Below, in pieces: positions 63,098 through 64,000 of a DNA stretch of 64,000 bases. Made by a program: the position numbers and the translations under genes. The notes beneath the pieces were generated by a model. The model made no database searches and had not been told where the DNA came from. It saw nothing but the letters and a program-made list of their open reading frames with translations. How positions within the stretch are numbered: position 1 is the first letter of the stretch; every line of letters starts with the position of its first letter. Source of the DNA: Methylotenera oryzisoli (GTDB lineage Bacteria > Pseudomonadota > Gammaproteobacteria > Burkholderiales > Methylophilaceae); the NCBI RefSeq assembly GCF_004661485.1, contig NZ_PQVH01000002.1, positions 186,001 to 250,000 of the forward strand, read 5' to 3'.

Positions 63098-64000
63098 TTA
63101 TGAACTACAGGAGAGCATGGAACAACCTGCTTTATGCCTTGCCCAATCTGGACGCTTTTGTTCAAATCTTTCCATACCAGCTTGTTCGGTGTAGGGGTTG
63201 CGTAGCAATTTTAGCAGCGCTTCAATCATGCTGGTGTCGCCTTGTTCGGCTAAATCAATCGCTTCTTGGGCGAGGTAATTACGCAACACATAACGCGGGT
63301 TGTGGCTTGCCATGCGTGCGTGCCTTGCGATTACTGACTCCGTAGTTTGCAATATGCGTTTTGCATATTGTGCTAACCAATCGTTAAAGTCTGCTTCAAA
63401 GTTTGTATAGCCTTGCTCGGTATAAAACGCGATTTTTAAATCTGCGATATTGGGTGCAGTTAAATTGAGATGCGGCAAATGGGTGAAAAATAAGGTCATA
63501 TCCACTTCGGCACGAGTCATCAACTCAAAGCAGCGGTTAATCATTTCACCATCAGTCTCTTGCCAACCATCAAGCCCGAACTTCCCGACTAATGCGTCTA
63601 TCAAGCTTTGGTTATATACAGCCTCATACTGGTCAAGCGCGTGATTTAAACCAACGGCATCTGGCAAAATGGTCGAGAGTGCGTCGGCAAGGCGCTCTAA
63701 GTTCCAGCGCCCAATATCATGTTGCCGGCCAAAGCAATAGCGCCTGCCTTGTGCATCTGTTGTGTTAGGCGTCCAGCCCGGATCGAAATTATCTACCCAG
63801 CCGTAAGGGCCATAGTCAATGGTGAGGCCGGTAATCGACATGTTGTCTGTGTTCATCACACCATGCACAAAGCCTACGCGCATCCAGTGGGCAATCATGC
63901 GCGCTGTACGTTCGCTTATTTCTGTAAACCATGCTTCAATGAGTGCTGCAGAAGGCTCTTCTTTGGCTAAAGTATGCGTTTGTTGTTTTAGCCAGTCGCT
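63098..64000 (-). CDS. selO: Protein adenylyltransferase SelO (N-terminus beyond window edge)
   Basis: Pseudokinase-fold enzyme that transfers AMP to Ser/Thr/Tyr of target proteins in redox control. The reading frame continues past the first ATG (63898) to the right edge: EAWFTEISERTARMIAHWMRVGFVHGVMNTDNMSI is read across it (in parts: RTARMIAHWMRV and GFVHGVMNTDNMS), with the metal-binding Asn/Asp and IDYGPYG after it. The C-terminus ends CSMLSCSS, the conserved Cys position that is selenocysteine in animals. About 300 of roughly 490 residues are present. Upstream of zur on the same strand. Confidence 0.94.
   Translation of the reverse strand, partial: SDWLKQQTHTLAKEEPSAALIEAWFTEISERTARMIAHWMRVGFVHGVMNTDNMSITGLTIDYGPYGWVDNFDPGWTPNTTDAQGRRYCFGRQHDIGRWNLERLADALSTILPDAVGLNHALDQYEAVYNQSLIDALVGKFGLDGWQETDGEMINRCFELMTRAEVDMTLFFTHLPHLNLTAPNIADLKIAFYTEQGYTNFEADFNDWLAQYAKRILQTTESVIARHARMASHNPRYVLRNYLAQEAIDLAEQGDTSMIEALLKLLRNPYTEQAGMERFEQKRPDWARHKAGCSMLSCSS

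Overview
The window is a stretch of chromosome that looks like a low-GC methylotrophic betaproteobacterium of the Methylophilaceae, most likely Methylotenera-like (inference). The evidence is gene content. It carries the ribulose monophosphate (RuMP) cycle genes for hexulose-6-phosphate synthase, phosphohexuloisomerase and transaldolase. It also carries enzymes and cofactor-biosynthesis genes of the tetrahydromethanopterin (H4MPT)/methylofuran formaldehyde-oxidation route (beta-RFAP synthase, MtdB, Mch, three ATP-grasp ligases, MfnE/MfnF-like proteins, PabB, a pterin dehydratase). These sit among ordinary betaproteobacterial housekeeping blocks. I see no transposase, integrase, phage gene or CRISPR array.

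Layout. 1-1416: end of a dTDP-rhamnose operon (rmlC cut by the left edge, rmlD), converging on queD. 2015-8993, minus strand: M48 protease, small cytochrome c, rsgA, a histone-deacetylase-like hydrolase, then two c-di-GMP proteins (HD-GYP and GGDEF-EAL), each with one degenerate motif. 9101-15718: orn, glgA, fluoride channel, glutathione peroxidase, and ppsA with its regulator ppsR.

16123-33402 is the C1 island. The first operon is mptG-mtdB-ATP-grasp-mch-ATP-grasp-CitG-like. Next come a response regulator and a CHASE2 histidine kinase, then tal, hps and phi (each followed by its own terminator). A HisA-like gene lies on the opposite strand, and a second cofactor operon follows: ATP-grasp-mfnF-like-pabB-mfnE-like-pcd. 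Together the island makes pieces of two C1 carrier cofactors, oxidises methylene- and methenyl-H4MPT, and fixes formaldehyde by the RuMP cycle. All three ATP-grasp genes lack an AUG start.

33441-39563: a tripartite RND efflux operon headed by an 82-residue protein of unknown function. 39786: tRNA-Leu. 40045-42913: a CpxA/CpxR/CpxP envelope-stress set with a perfect CpxR box in the divergent intergenic region. 43075-43704: a Ser/Thr-rich unknown protein, then a 756-base gene-free stretch with a 16-bp perfect palindrome. 44461-53422: the protein quality-control block tig-clpP-clpX-lon (lon has a textbook sigma-32 promoter)-hupB-tRNA-Val-tRNA-Asp-ppiD. 53516-60611, minus strand: gloB, mltD, a peptide-type ABC importer without ATPase genes, and fabI. 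60678-64000: a methyltransferase-like gene, then zigA, zur and selO (selO cut by the right edge).
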